Positions 6,142-6,145 of a DNA stretch of 6,145 bases are shown here, in pieces. Numbering within the stretch: the stretch's first letter is position 1; each line of letters begins with the position of its first letter. The position numbers were made by a program, and so were the translations under genes. The notes below the pieces were generated by a model. It had not been told where the DNA came from. It ran no database searches and worked only from the letters and a program-made list of their open reading frames with translations. Origin of the DNA: Comamonadaceae bacterium (GTDB lineage Bacteria; Pseudomonadota; Gammaproteobacteria; Burkholderiales; Burkholderiaceae); the NCBI GenBank assembly GCA_947505995.1, contig CANNNB010000145.1, positions 1 to 6,145 of the forward strand. The letters run 5' to 3'.

Positions 6142-6145
6142 TTCA

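Overview
The window looks like the chromosome of a betaproteobacterium, probably Burkholderiales and close to Comamonadaceae. This rests on protein resemblance by eye: the rplU / polyprenyl synthase divergent pair, the MGAQWK-type YebC protein, and about half G+C. No database search was possible, so the genus is open. Seven protein genes fill the window. No RNA gene, insertion sequence, CRISPR array or integration site was seen, and no gene-free stretch exceeds about 225 bases.

Region 1 (1-1456) is core housekeeping DNA. The rplU gene for ribosomal protein L21 runs leftward off the edge. It has a good sigma70-type promoter and a hairpin at the predicted 5' end of its mRNA. Diverging from it is an ispB-type polyprenyl diphosphate synthase gene, which makes the quinone side chain and probably starts at a TTG codon.

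Region 2 (1491-3591) holds a leftward gene for a PLP fold-type II dehydratase. Its metal-site residues resemble the serine racemase / threo-3-hydroxyaspartate ammonia-lyase group more than classical IlvA. Diverging from it are a small unrecognised gene for a 62-residue, charged, proline-rich protein without aromatic residues, and then a full-length YebC/PmpR-family gene. A 20-bp inverted repeat lies in the divergent intergenic region.

Region 3 (3592-6145) is the start of a sugar-uptake locus: a LacI/GalR-family repressor gene followed by the gene for a secreted substrate-binding protein of a carbohydrate ABC transporter. Each gene is preceded by a nearly identical 14-bp LacI-type palindrome (TGAAAGCG[T/C]TTTCA) overlapping promoter-like sequence. 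The simplest reading is a local regulon in which the repressor controls itself and the transporter operon until a sugar ligand releases it. Permease and ATPase genes would be expected just beyond the right edge. The sugar cannot be named from this sequence.

Nothing here amounts to a clearly new biological system. The points most worth checking are the paired LacI operators, the rplU leader hairpin, the small disordered protein beside yebC, and the inverted repeat in the dehydratase/small-gene intergenic region.
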